Below are positions 48,049 to 56,725 of a DNA stretch of 64,000 nt, one piece after another. The stretch's first letter is position 1. Each line of letters opens with the position of its first letter. Source of the DNA: Streptomyces humidus (GTDB lineage Bacteria > Actinomycetota > Actinomycetes > Streptomycetales > Streptomycetaceae); the NCBI RefSeq assembly GCF_014649655.1, contig NZ_BMTL01000002.1:310001-374000 (forward strand). Direction: 5' to 3'. The notes under the pieces are model-generated. The model saw only the letters and a list, made by a program, of their open reading frames with translations, had not been told where the DNA came from and did not search any database. The position numbers were made by a program, and so were the translations under genes.

Positions 48049-50209
48049 GGAGAGTCGCCCGTTCCGACCGCAGCTGGTCGACCAAGTAGGTTCCGTTCTC
48101 CGTGAGTTCGCGCGGCGGGAGGGCGGACAGCTCCGTCAGGACGCGGTCGGCCAGGGCGCGCGCCGAGCGGGCTCGCGGTGACGGGCCGGCGGCTCTGCCG
48201 ACGTACTCGCTCGCCAGGTCGAGGAGTCGCCCCGCCGGGCTGCCCGGCAGGTGCAGGTCGAGGACCTCGCGCAGGGCGGCGAGCCTCGCCCGGCGGCCGA
48301 GCCGGGGCAGTTCGCGGACGAACTCCTCCGGCTCGAAGTCGGTCGCCACCCCCAGTGCTCCGCTGCCGCAGCTGCCGAGGCGCAGTCCGGCGCCGGGGGC
48401 GAGCGGGGTGATCGTCGTCGTCACGGGAGCGTTGACGCCCTCCCGCCATCCGGGCTCACGGGCGTCGAGGAGACCGTACGCCGTCGTCAGCCGGCCCTTG
48501 AAGGCGTCCAGCGCGCCGGGGTCGAGCAGGGGGGTGACCGCAGCGGAGAAGCAGTCACGGTACGGGTCGGCGTCGTCGATCAGCAGCGGCGGACCCTGCC
48601 CGAGCGGCAGCGCCGCCAGCGGACGCCATCCGCTCAGGACGACGGCGGAGCCGCCCGGCCCGCCCGGTGCTGGGCCCCGGCCACGCACCCGGAAGTCACC
48701 GGCCGCGACCCCGAACTGCACCCGGCCGGGCCGGGACAGACGTGCGGTGCCCAGGGTCGGGAGGTGGACCAGCGGGGTCGGCTGCTCCCAGCGCAGGGTC
48801 GCCGTCACGCCCGCGCGCAGCGCCGCGGCCGTGGCGGCCGCCATGAATCGGGGAAGATCCGCCGTGCCGTCCGGGGAGCGGGTCAGGAGGGGCCGGAGAT
48901 AGGGATGGGAGAGGACCGCGTCGAGGTGGGGGGCCGTGGTCTCGTCGGAGTCCAGGCGGACCAGGAGTCTCCAGACGTCGTCCCAGTCGGCGCTGTCGGC
49001 GAGCTCGGTGTTCACCCGGGCGAGCAGCGCGCGGTCGAGGCGCAGCCGCGCCTGTGCGAGTTCGCCCGGGCCCGTCACCGCCGGAGCCAGGGTGCGCTCC
49101 GTGATCCGCTCGGCGACGCCCTCGATCAGGGCGCGCAGGTCCGTGCAGTACACCGATGGGTTGTCGAAGCCGCGTGCGGTGCTGTAGCGGTGGGCGTGCA
49201 GTCCTCCGCCGCAGTCGGCGACGACGGGGCATCGCCGGCAGGTCTCGCTGACCCCGCTGCGGCGGGCGGGGGGCCCGGCGTGCTCGGCCTGCTCGGCGAA
49301 CTCGGCGAACTCCTGGAAGCCGTGCCGGAAGACGTCGTACCCGGTGGCGGCCGCGCCCTCGTAGGCGATCTTGAGTGCGTCGGACCGCGTGATCGTGCCG
49401 TCGGTCTCGACGACCGCGATGCCGCCGGGGGCGAGTCCCAGCGCCTCCGTGAGTGCGGGGCCGCCGCGCAGTGTGCTGAGGATCGAGTCGAAGGTCCGCA
49501 CGGGCACCGGGCGTCCCTGCTCGTCCCACCGGTCGAAGATCCGAAGAAGCCAGTCGGCGTAGGGCGTGGGCGTTCCCGGCCGCCCCGGAGGGGGTGGCGT
49601 CTCCCAGGTCGCGTGGGGCAGGAGGTAGTCGATCCGCGGTGGTTCGAGCGCGGTCAGCGCGTCATGCACGAGGACGGGGTCGTTGGCGACGTCGACCGTG
49701 CACAACAGCCCCTGGAAGAGGTGCCGGTACTCGGGCAGGCGGAGCAGTTCGAGGCCTCGCCGCACCCGTCCGTGACTGCTGCGGCCCCGGTGGTCGAGCC
49801 GGTGCCGGTCGTTCGCGGCCCGGTCGCCGTCCAGGGAGAGGCCCACCTTGACGCCGAACTCCCTGAACACGTCCAGGTGGGCGCGGTTCAGCCGTACGCC
49901 GTTCGTGTGGATGTGCAGATCGAGCTCGGTCTGCGGAGTCAGGGCGCGGGTGAGTTCCGCGCAGATCGACCGCAGCCTGGCCGGGCCCGCGAGCAGCGGC
50001 TCGCCGCCGTGCAGAACGACCGCGACCGAAGCGAGGCGCTGCTCACCCGCGTACTCGGCGAGTCTGCGGGCGACCTGACGGAGCGTCTTCTCGGAGATCA
50101 GCGGTGGCATCCTCCGCCAGCTCTGGTCGGCGTGCCGATAGACATAGCAGTGGTCGCACGCCAGGTCGCATCTGCTGTGGACCTTCAGGACCAGTTCCCT
50201 GACAGTCAC
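48041..50209 (-). CDS. fxsB: Radical SAM/SPASM peptide maturase FxsB with degenerate hydroxylase extension
   Basis: 722 residues. The radical SAM cluster motif CDLACDHC (Cys14, Cys18, Cys21) opens the protein, followed by GGEP and HTNG; a SPASM region has CRRCPVVADC (324-333) and Cys355. FxsB enzymes install a cyclophane-type crosslink on FxSxx-COOH precursor peptides. The extension from about residue 380 resembles the HExxH peptide beta-hydroxylase family, but at the metal-site position I read RELPR (about 632-636), so this half is probably inactive. GTG 50209 follows GAGGGGG. It lies 46 bases downstream of fxsA. Confidence 0.88.
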   Translation of the reverse strand: MTVRELVLKVHSRCDLACDHCYVYRHADQSWRRMPPLISEKTLRQVARRLAEYAGEQRLASVAVVLHGGEPLLAGPARLRSICAELTRALTPQTELDLHIHTNGVRLNRAHLDVFREFGVKVGLSLDGDRAANDRHRLDHRGRSSHGRVRRGLELLRLPEYRHLFQGLLCTVDVANDPVLVHDALTALEPPRIDYLLPHATWETPPPPGRPGTPTPYADWLLRIFDRWDEQGRPVPVRTFDSILSTLRGGPALTEALGLAPGGIAVVETDGTITRSDALKIAYEGAAATGYDVFRHGFQEFAEFAEQAEHAGPPARRSGVSETCRRCPVVADCGGGLHAHRYSTARGFDNPSVYCTDLRALIEGVAERITERTLAPAVTGPGELAQARLRLDRALLARVNTELADSADWDDVWRLLVRLDSDETTAPHLDAVLSHPYLRPLLTRSPDGTADLPRFMAAATAAALRAGVTATLRWEQPTPLVHLPTLGTARLSRPGRVQFGVAAGDFRVRGRGPAPGGPGGSAVVLSGWRPLAALPLGQGPPLLIDDADPYRDCFSAAVTPLLDPGALDAFKGRLTTAYGLLDAREPGWREGVNAPVTTTITPLAPGAGLRLGSCGSGALGVATDFEPEEFVRELPRLGRRARLAALREVLDLHLPGSPAGRLLDLASEYVGRAAGPSPRARSARALADRVLTELSALPPRELTENGTYLVDQLRSERATLHD

Positions 50210-50255
50210 GTCCGCCCCCTCGCCGACAGCGCCGCACGACCGACTGCCGGCCGGG

Positions 50256-50426
50256 CTAGAGGGCGGAGTTGAAGGTGACCGGGGTCTCGCCCCGTGCCGG
50301 GGTCACGCGTCTCATGGCCGTGGCGACCTCGCTCTCCCGGGTGCGGATCTTCGCGAGCGGCACTCTCGTGGAAGTCGGCGCTTCCGTAAGCGACTCGACT
50401 GCGGGTTTCGTGACCGGAATCTTCAT
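50256..50426 (-). CDS. fxsA: FxsA, FxSxx-COOH RiPP precursor peptide
   Basis: 56-residue precursor ending TFNSAL, an exact Phe-x-Ser-x-x-COOH terminus (Phe52, Ser54). The leader has the family pattern of an ESLTEAPTSTRVPLAKIR segment followed by a helical SEVATAMRRV part. ATG 50426 is chosen by family length; an AAGGTG lies about 12 bases upstream, and a GTG five codons earlier is possible. The gene is directly upstream of its maturase fxsB. Confidence 0.88.
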   Translation of the reverse strand: MKIPVTKPAVESLTEAPTSTRVPLAKIRTRESEVATAMRRVTPARGETPVTFNSAL

Positions 50427-50667
50427 CTGCGTCGGCTTCACCTTGGTTCGGGGCCGCCCTCCCACACACCGGGGACGGCGAGAGTCCGGGGCTGGAGTGG
50501 ACACGGTGTGCGTAGACGTTCCGCCAAGCATGCCTCTGCCATCTTCGCAGCCCCTGCGCGAGGTGGGCAATGCGTACCGCACGGCCCCGTGCGGCAGCGG
50601 TGATTTCTCGTCACCGCCGCCACGGGCGGACCCCGGGACCTCGCATGCGGGGCCGAACCGTCACACT

Positions 50668-53600
50668 TCAGGCGGGCAGCAGGAATTCCAGATCCCGGTC
50701 GACGCGCTGCCAGCCCCGGCCCGCCGCCGTCCAGGGATGTCCGGAGCCGAGCCGCCTGTCCAGGGCGCTCACCGTCCGGCCCCACAACCGGTCGGCCTCC
50801 GCCGTGCGGCCCATCGAGCGCAGGGTCACCGCCAGGCACAGGTCGGCGATCAAGGTGTCCGGATGGCCGTCCCCGAGAGCGGCGCGCAGGGCTTCCGCGC
50901 AGGCCCGCGCCATGTTCTCGGCCGCGGTGAACTGCTGCAGGTCGCCGAGGACGTTGGCCATCGTCAACCGCCCGCACAGGGTGTAGGGGTGCGCGTCGCC
51001 GAGGTGTTCGTCGAAGGACCGGACGGTCCGGGTGGCCGCCGCGAGCGCTTCGTCGGTCTCTCCCGCGGTACGCAGCCATGCCGCGAGGTTGTGGTCGCAG
51101 ACGGCGTTGTCCGGGTGCTCGGGGCCGCGCAGCCGGGCGACGCCGTGCTGGAGGCGGCTGATCACGGTGCGCGCGGCGGCCAGGTCGCCCGCGTCGGCGG
51201 TCAGGGCCGCCATGTTGACGTCGCACACCAGCAGGTCGGGGTCGTCGCGGCCCCGTCCGTCCGTGTAGCCCTGCTCGGCGTCCGCGGCGAGCGCGTCGGC
51301 CTCGTGGTGCTGTCCGACGCGCCGCAGGGACACCGACAGGCTGACGGTCGCGCGCAGCGCGCCGTGGGGGTTCTGGGCGCGCAGCGCGTCCAGGGCGGGG
51401 CGCAGTACGCGCACGGAGCCGGCGTAGTCGCCCAGCTCGCGCAGGTCACGGGCGAGGCCCAGGGCCGACGCCAGCGCCGAGGGATGCCCTTCTCCGAGCA
51501 CCCGGCACTGCCGTTGCCAGGTGGCCAGGCTCCGTTCCCGGGCCGCCCGGTAGTCCCCCGCCAGACGCAGCGAGCGGGCGAGGGCCTCGGCGGCGGTCAT
51601 CGTCTGCGGATGCTCCTCGCCGAACAGGTTGTGGAACCCGGTGTACACCTCACGCGCCAGCTCCAGCGCCTCGCCGAACCGGCCCAGCGCTCTCAGGTCC
51701 TCCGCCAGGCCTGTGGCGGTGATCAGCGTGTGGGCGTGTCCGGACGGCAGCAGCCCGCGCTGCCGGGTGAGGGTACGGGAGTCCAGGGCGTGGGCCTCGC
51801 CGAAGGCTCCCAGGCTCCGCAGGGCGGCCGCCTGGTGGTTGCGCAGTTGCAGCAGCTGCCGGCCGTCGTCTCCCCCGTCGGCGGCGGTCCACCTCCGGTC
51901 CAGGCGGCGGCCCAGTTCGAGGGCTCGGGCCGGCATGCCGTACTGGGCGGTGCGGCGCACCCGCTCCAGCAGCACGGCACGGGTGTCGCTGTCGGTGCAC
52001 GCGTCCGCATCGGCGTGGTCCAGGTGGGGCCACAACCGCTCGAAGGCCAGGTCGTCGGTGTCGGCGACGGCGTCGTCGCGCCGGGGGGCGACCGCGGTGA
52101 GGAGACGGTGCGCCTCGTGGCGTACCTCGTCGGCCTCGTGCGGGGGCAGGAAGGCGAGCACCAGGCGCTGCACGGTCCGGTGCACCTTCAGCGTGTGGCC
52201 GGCCTGGTCGACCTCGGCCAGGCCCAGCCGACTGAGTTCCTGCACCTCGCGGTCGACCAGCATCGGCTCCCGCAGAGAGGCGTCGTGCGGACGCAGCAGG
52301 CGCAGCGCCGTGTCGGTGTGCACCAGGGCCAGCGGGAGCGGCAGCGGCGCGAGGCGGCTGCACAGGGCGAGCAGCCGCAGCGCCGCGGGGGCGCGCTTGG
52401 CGAGTGCGTCGAGGGCCACCCCGGTGCCGGCGGCGATCGGCCGGGAGGCCGGCTCGTCCTGCCGCGTCCCGGTCCGGTCGGCGCCCCGCGCGGTCAGCCG
52501 GTCCAGGTAGTCGTGCGCCGACGGGAACAGCGCGAGCCACGATCCGGCCTGCGCGACGGCGAGCGGGACGTCCCTGGCCGTGGCCGCGATCCGGTCCGCG
52601 TCCGCGGCGGAGAGCGCCGGCGCCCTGCGCCGCAGCAGCTCGATGCTCTGCTCCCGGGTGAACACGTCGACCCAGACGGGATGCAGGGTCTCGCTCCACG
52701 CGCGGTCCCGGGAGGTCACCAGCACATGCCCGTGGGGGCCGGTGGGCAGCAGCCCCGACAGGGCCGCCACGCCGCCGGCGTTGTCGTAGACCAGGAGCCA
52801 CCGGCCGCTCGGCGACCCCGCGTCCAGCGCCTCGAGGGCCCGGCGTGCGGCCGTGGGCACGTCGTCGCCGTTGCGCGGGCTCATCCGCTCGGCCAGCTGT
52901 GCCAGGGACAGCAGAGCCGACTCACGGCTCTGTGCGCGGACCCACCACACCAGGTCGTACGCCGCCTGGAAGCGGTGGGCGTACTCGACTGCCAGCTGGG
53001 TGCGCCCGGTGGCGGTGAGACCGTCGTGCGGGAGGATCACGGCCCGTTGCCGGCTGACTTTCAGGGTGGCTTCGAGCTGGTCCAGCAGCCGGTCGCGGCC
53101 GACGAAGAGGGGGTTGCGCGCCGGCGCCTCCCACACGTGAGGCGTCCGGCGCGGGAAGGGCGGCCGGGCCGAGCCCAGGGGCCGCTCGGCGGCCTCGCCG
53201 GACAGTCCCATGCCCCGCAGCAGGGTCTCGGCCGCCCGCGGCTCGTCGAGTGAGGTCAGGTCGACTGCTTCGTGGTCGCTGAACGGGGGCGTGAGCGGGA
53301 CGGGCTCGATGCGCAGGGGGATCAGCTTTCCCGTGGGACCGGTACCGGGCTCGTCCATGCTCTCCCGCAGTGTCCGGGACTGCGGTGAGCGCAGGAAGGA
53401 GGACGACAGCAGGGCCAGGGTGCGGGGGGCTCCGCCCCGGGCGCCCGGTTCGGTGTCGCTGCCGGGGGCGATCACCTCGAAGCCGGCGCCGGTGAGCAGC
53501 CAGTCGACCCAGTCGGCCCACATCCGGTCCTGCGGGGCGTACCACAGCCTCAGTGGCGTCGCGATGGGGGACAACGACCTGACGTAGGAGGCGAGATGGC

Positions 53601-54537
53601 GTCTGCGCAGTTCGTCGTCGAGGGGCGGGAACCGGCGTACGCGGCCCTCGGTGATCAGCTCGGCCAGCTTCTCGAAGGCGGCCAGCAGGCTCTTCGGGTC
53701 GTCCGGGGCGTCACCGAACGTGGCGAGCGTCTCCTCGTAGGCGTAGTCCGACCGGTGCGGGACCTCCACGCCCGTCCAGGAGTCGGCCGGCAGTTCCTGG
53801 AAACTGACGCGGACGAGTTCACGGGCCGCCGCCAGGCGGGTGTCGCGGCCGTCGGCGACCCGCATGGCGACGGGCAGTATGCGCAGGGGGCGGGGGTGGA
53901 CGTCCCGGAGTATGGAGCGGGCCATGCGTGCCGCGCCCTCGATGCTCTGGGAGCTCAGGTTGAAGCAGTTGACCAGGACGTCGGGCAGGTCGATGGTGCA
54001 CAGGCCGACCAGGTCGCTCACGCCGCAGCGGCTGTCGATGAGCGTGAAGTCGTAATGGCTCTTCATGTCGTGCCGCAGCGCCTCCAGGAACCGCGCGCCG
54101 CCGAACCGCTCGGTGAACTCCCGCCAGCTGAAGTCCATCAGGTGGGTCAGGTACTCGCCGTCCTGCCGGCCTGCCGGCATGTAGTCCAGGCTCCCGCCGT
54201 CGGGGAAGGTCCAGTCGACGGAGACGGCGTGCGGCAGGACACGGGCCAGACGCTGCCTCAGGTCGGCGGCCGACTCGGTGGCCGGCCTCGTACGCCATTC
54301 CGTGACGTAGCCCGAGAACAGGTTGAGCACGCCGGTGGTGGCGGCGGAGGTCGCGGCGTCGAGGAACGGGTGGAAGTAGCGTTGCAGACCCGGCGCTTCC
54401 ACGTCCCAGTCGGCGGCCAGCACGTGGTAGCCGTGGGAGGCCAGGATCCAGGCGACGTTGGCCAGGGCCATGGTCCGCCCGGTGCCGCCCTTCTGGGAGT
54501 AGAAGGTGACGATCTGCCCGTCGGATCCGGGGGTCAT
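50668..54537 (-). CDS. fxsT: FxsT-type protein, copy 2 (degenerate NB-ARC P-loop)
   Basis: 1289-residue paralogue of copy 1 with the same order: ParA-like KGGTGRT near residue 16, a TIR-like domain (RLWYAPQDRMWADWVDWLL), an NB-ARC region starting NPLFVGRDRLLDQLE, and a TPR tail. Here the NB-ARC Walker A reads GLTATGRT, with Arg512 (codon at 53002-53004) in place of Lys and lost glycines, while WLLVYDNA is kept. ATP hydrolysis by this domain is therefore doubtful. ATG 54537 overlaps the fxsC stop by one base (TGATG) with GGAG 7 bases upstream. The frame is open further upstream to 55899, but that is a shadow of fxsC. Confidence 0.87.
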   Translation of the reverse strand: MTPGSDGQIVTFYSQKGGTGRTMALANVAWILASHGYHVLAADWDVEAPGLQRYFHPFLDAATSAATTGVLNLFSGYVTEWRTRPATESAADLRQRLARVLPHAVSVDWTFPDGGSLDYMPAGRQDGEYLTHLMDFSWREFTERFGGARFLEALRHDMKSHYDFTLIDSRCGVSDLVGLCTIDLPDVLVNCFNLSSQSIEGAARMARSILRDVHPRPLRILPVAMRVADGRDTRLAAARELVRVSFQELPADSWTGVEVPHRSDYAYEETLATFGDAPDDPKSLLAAFEKLAELITEGRVRRFPPLDDELRRRHLASYVRSLSPIATPLRLWYAPQDRMWADWVDWLLTGAGFEVIAPGSDTEPGARGGAPRTLALLSSSFLRSPQSRTLRESMDEPGTGPTGKLIPLRIEPVPLTPPFSDHEAVDLTSLDEPRAAETLLRGMGLSGEAAERPLGSARPPFPRRTPHVWEAPARNPLFVGRDRLLDQLEATLKVSRQRAVILPHDGLTATGRTQLAVEYAHRFQAAYDLVWWVRAQSRESALLSLAQLAERMSPRNGDDVPTAARRALEALDAGSPSGRWLLVYDNAGGVAALSGLLPTGPHGHVLVTSRDRAWSETLHPVWVDVFTREQSIELLRRRAPALSAADADRIAATARDVPLAVAQAGSWLALFPSAHDYLDRLTARGADRTGTRQDEPASRPIAAGTGVALDALAKRAPAALRLLALCSRLAPLPLPLALVHTDTALRLLRPHDASLREPMLVDREVQELSRLGLAEVDQAGHTLKVHRTVQRLVLAFLPPHEADEVRHEAHRLLTAVAPRRDDAVADTDDLAFERLWPHLDHADADACTDSDTRAVLLERVRRTAQYGMPARALELGRRLDRRWTAADGGDDGRQLLQLRNHQAAALRSLGAFGEAHALDSRTLTRQRGLLPSGHAHTLITATGLAEDLRALGRFGEALELAREVYTGFHNLFGEEHPQTMTAAEALARSLRLAGDYRAARERSLATWQRQCRVLGEGHPSALASALGLARDLRELGDYAGSVRVLRPALDALRAQNPHGALRATVSLSVSLRRVGQHHEADALAADAEQGYTDGRGRDDPDLLVCDVNMAALTADAGDLAAARTVISRLQHGVARLRGPEHPDNAVCDHNLAAWLRTAGETDEALAAATRTVRSFDEHLGDAHPYTLCGRLTMANVLGDLQQFTAAENMARACAEALRAALGDGHPDTLIADLCLAVTLRSMGRTAEADRLWGRTVSALDRRLGSGHPWTAAGRGWQRVDRDLEFLLPA

Positions 54538-55820
54538 CACGCTTCTCCTGGGCGGATCCCCGGCTCCGGGCCGGGACCGAGGAGCCTCGGCCGGGGAACA
54601 TGGGGGCCGGCGGGCGGATACACGGGCGCCACGTAGCGGAGGAACTGGGCGGCCGCCCACTGGATCACCGTCGGGAGGATGTCGGCGAACGCGGCCAGCG
54701 AGGGCACTCCCCCCGTCGCGGTCCGGGAGACGCTGCGACCCCGCTGCAGTGTGCGCGGGAGGGTTTTCTCCAGGGCCGACTGCAACTCCGCCGCCGAGGA
54801 TTCGTTGTCCGGGTCGGAGCGGTCCCACGGCACGATGACCACGACCCAGGGCTGGGCTGCCGCGTCCACCCGGGTGAGCAGCTCCCGCTGCTCCGGGTCG
54901 GTGACCGCCCACCGGTCGAGGAGCATGACCGTCGGCGCCGACGGGCGTTCCTCGGCCAGGAGGCTGCCGGCCGCCTCGTCCAGCGGTTCGACCGTGGTGA
55001 GGTAGTCGAGCCCGCGCACCTGCTCGGCGGCGAAGTCCGCGAGCGGCCTGGCGGCGTCCAGGTCGCTCTCCCGGTAAGGGTTCCAGTCGACCGGGGAGGG
55101 GCCGTAGCAGCGTTGTGAGCGTCCCGGCGGCAGTTCGCGGCTGCTGGGCGCGGCCACCACGATGCGCAGCCGGCGCAGCACGGGGGGCTCCCCGAAGGCG
55201 TTGGGCAGTTCCGTCAGATCCAGGGGTTCGCCCCTGGGCATCGGGTTCTCGTGGGCCGTGGTGACGATCGCCCGGGCCAGCAGGAGGACGGCACGCTCGT
55301 AGTCGCTGCGGTATCTGCGCAGTTTCATCAGGGAGTACAGGCCCCCGGACGCGTAGTGCGGGCCGAACAGCTCGTGATCGTGGGACAGGCTCCTCGCGGT
55401 CGAGGGCAGGCGCTCGGCGTGGACGGGCACCCACAGCGCCGGCACGATCGCCGGCGGGGGCGCGTCCTGTGACCTGCGGCCCCGCGCCTGGCGCAGGGCG
55501 AAGGCCCGCCACTCGCGGCCGCAGTGGTCGCTCACGAAGTAGCGCGGCGAGTACAGCGGAACGAACACCCGGCAGGCGGCCAGCGCGGCGGACCGGCGTG
55601 CGCCCCGGTCCTCGCCGGGCCGCATCGCGCGGTCCATGAACCCGGCCGGCTCGCCCGCCGGCAGGTCCGTCAGCATCAGGATGTGCTCGCAGAGGTCCTG
55701 GAAGAGCCGGCGTACCCACATGTCGGGGTCCGGCCCGTCCGTCGCGTGACGCGGTGTGTGCGCGTAGCTCAGGAAGAAGTACGGGGCACACTGGTCCGTC
55801 CGCTCCGGTTCCTGGTTCAC
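54537..55820 (-). CDS. fxsC: TIR-like protein FxsC
   Basis: About 427 residues. The N-terminal TIR-like fold (PYFFLSYAHTPRH, ACRVFVPLYSPRYFVSDHCGREW, to about residue 190) matches the FxsC component of FxSxx-COOH systems. The C-terminal part has conserved strands VVVIVPWDRSD and a Pro-rich tail, with no clear catalytic motif. GTG 55820 has GGGAGGG upstream; an earlier GTG at 55853 overlaps the macro-domain gene stop (GTGA) but lacks a site. Either way the gene is transcribed with the macro-domain gene upstream and fxsT copy 2 downstream. Confidence 0.83.
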   Translation of the reverse strand: MNQEPERTDQCAPYFFLSYAHTPRHATDGPDPDMWVRRLFQDLCEHILMLTDLPAGEPAGFMDRAMRPGEDRGARRSAALAACRVFVPLYSPRYFVSDHCGREWRAFALRQARGRRSQDAPPPAIVPALWVPVHAERLPSTARSLSHDHELFGPHYASGGLYSLMKLRRYRSDYERAVLLLARAIVTTAHENPMPRGEPLDLTELPNAFGEPPVLRRLRIVVAAPSSRELPPGRSQRCYGPSPVDWNPYRESDLDAARPLADFAAEQVRGLDYLTTVEPLDEAAGSLLAEERPSAPTVMLLDRWAVTDPEQRELLTRVDAAAQPWVVVIVPWDRSDPDNESSAAELQSALEKTLPRTLQRGRSVSRTATGGVPSLAAFADILPTVIQWAAAQFLRYVAPVYPPAGPHVPRPRLLGPGPEPGIRPGEA

Positions 55821-55849
55821 ACCGAGCCCTCCCCCCGCGCCTCCGGCGG

Positions 55850-56725
55850 TCACAGCGTCCGCAGGAACATGGCCAACTCGAGCATGTCGACCCGCACATA
55901 GTCCTCCGGAAGGAGCGTGATCGTCAGCTCTTTGCAGATGACCGACCGCCGTGACCGCGTGACGAAGGACAGCAGGATCAGCTTGAGGAGACTCGCGTGG
56001 TCCATGCTGTCGATGCGGGCCAGGCCCGAGCCGATCACCGGCATGGCCACCGGCTCGCGGTGTGCGTGCAGATGCACCGACTGCCAGAGGGCTTCCAGGC
56101 TGTGCCAGATCTGGTCAGGACCCGAACCGACCGTCAGGTCGTTGCGCATCGTGCCGTAGGCGCTGAGGAAGCGGAGTCTCCGCGGCGAGCCGAGGACGGC
56201 TACGGTGCCCAGCGGGTAGCGGGCGAGTTTCCCCGCCCGTTTCGCCGCCCGCTCCTCCACCCGGACCGGCGCCACTCCGGCGAGCGCGGCCTCGATGTCG
56301 GCGTCGAGCCGGGCGGTGTCGCCCGCGTACAGCCGATGCAGGAACTGGCCCTGCACGCTGTGCGGGACGATCAGCAGTCCGTCACGGGTGTCGGTGTCGA
56401 AGACGTCGTTGCCGCCGATGACGAGATGGCCCGGTTGTTCGAAGAGGTCGCCCACCTTGACGGTCACCCGGAATCCCGGGTGCAGGAACTCGTGGCTCAC
56501 CTGGGTCCGCGGCCAGGATCCCAGGATGCCGCCGACCAGCGAGAGGCCGACGAGGGTGAGGAACGCCGTGGCGCGCGGCAGGGCGCTGTCCGGCCAGAAC
56601 GCCAGATACAGCTGCCCGGCGCCCGACAGCAGACCGAACTGGACGGCGCAGGCCCGGCCCGCGGTGGACAGGCCGAGGCGGGTGCCCAGGAGCGTCCGCG
56701 CCTGGTGCCCGAGCATCCGGCTCAT
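55850..56725 (-). CDS. thsA: Membrane-anchored macro-domain protein, ThsA-like (type II Thoeris)
   Basis: 291 residues. Two predicted membrane helices (about 26-44 and 52-70) are followed by a macro domain (about 85-291) with KVGDLFEQPGHLVIGGNDVFDT, VPHSVQGQF and PVIGSGLARIDSMDH. This TM-macro design and text match the Thoeris ThsA macro family (formerly DUF6430), whose type II members are membrane effectors triggered by a TIR-made ADP-ribose-type signal. ATG 56725 overlaps the TIR gene stop (ATGA). The neighbouring FxSxx genes are not part of known Thoeris loci, so the partner set here may differ. Confidence 0.8.
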   Translation of the reverse strand: MSRMLGHQARTLLGTRLGLSTAGRACAVQFGLLSGAGQLYLAFWPDSALPRATAFLTLVGLSLVGGILGSWPRTQVSHEFLHPGFRVTVKVGDLFEQPGHLVIGGNDVFDTDTRDGLLIVPHSVQGQFLHRLYAGDTARLDADIEAALAGVAPVRVEERAAKRAGKLARYPLGTVAVLGSPRRLRFLSAYGTMRNDLTVGSGPDQIWHSLEALWQSVHLHAHREPVAMPVIGSGLARIDSMDHASLLKLILLSFVTRSRRSVICKELTITLLPEDYVRVDMLELAMFLRTL

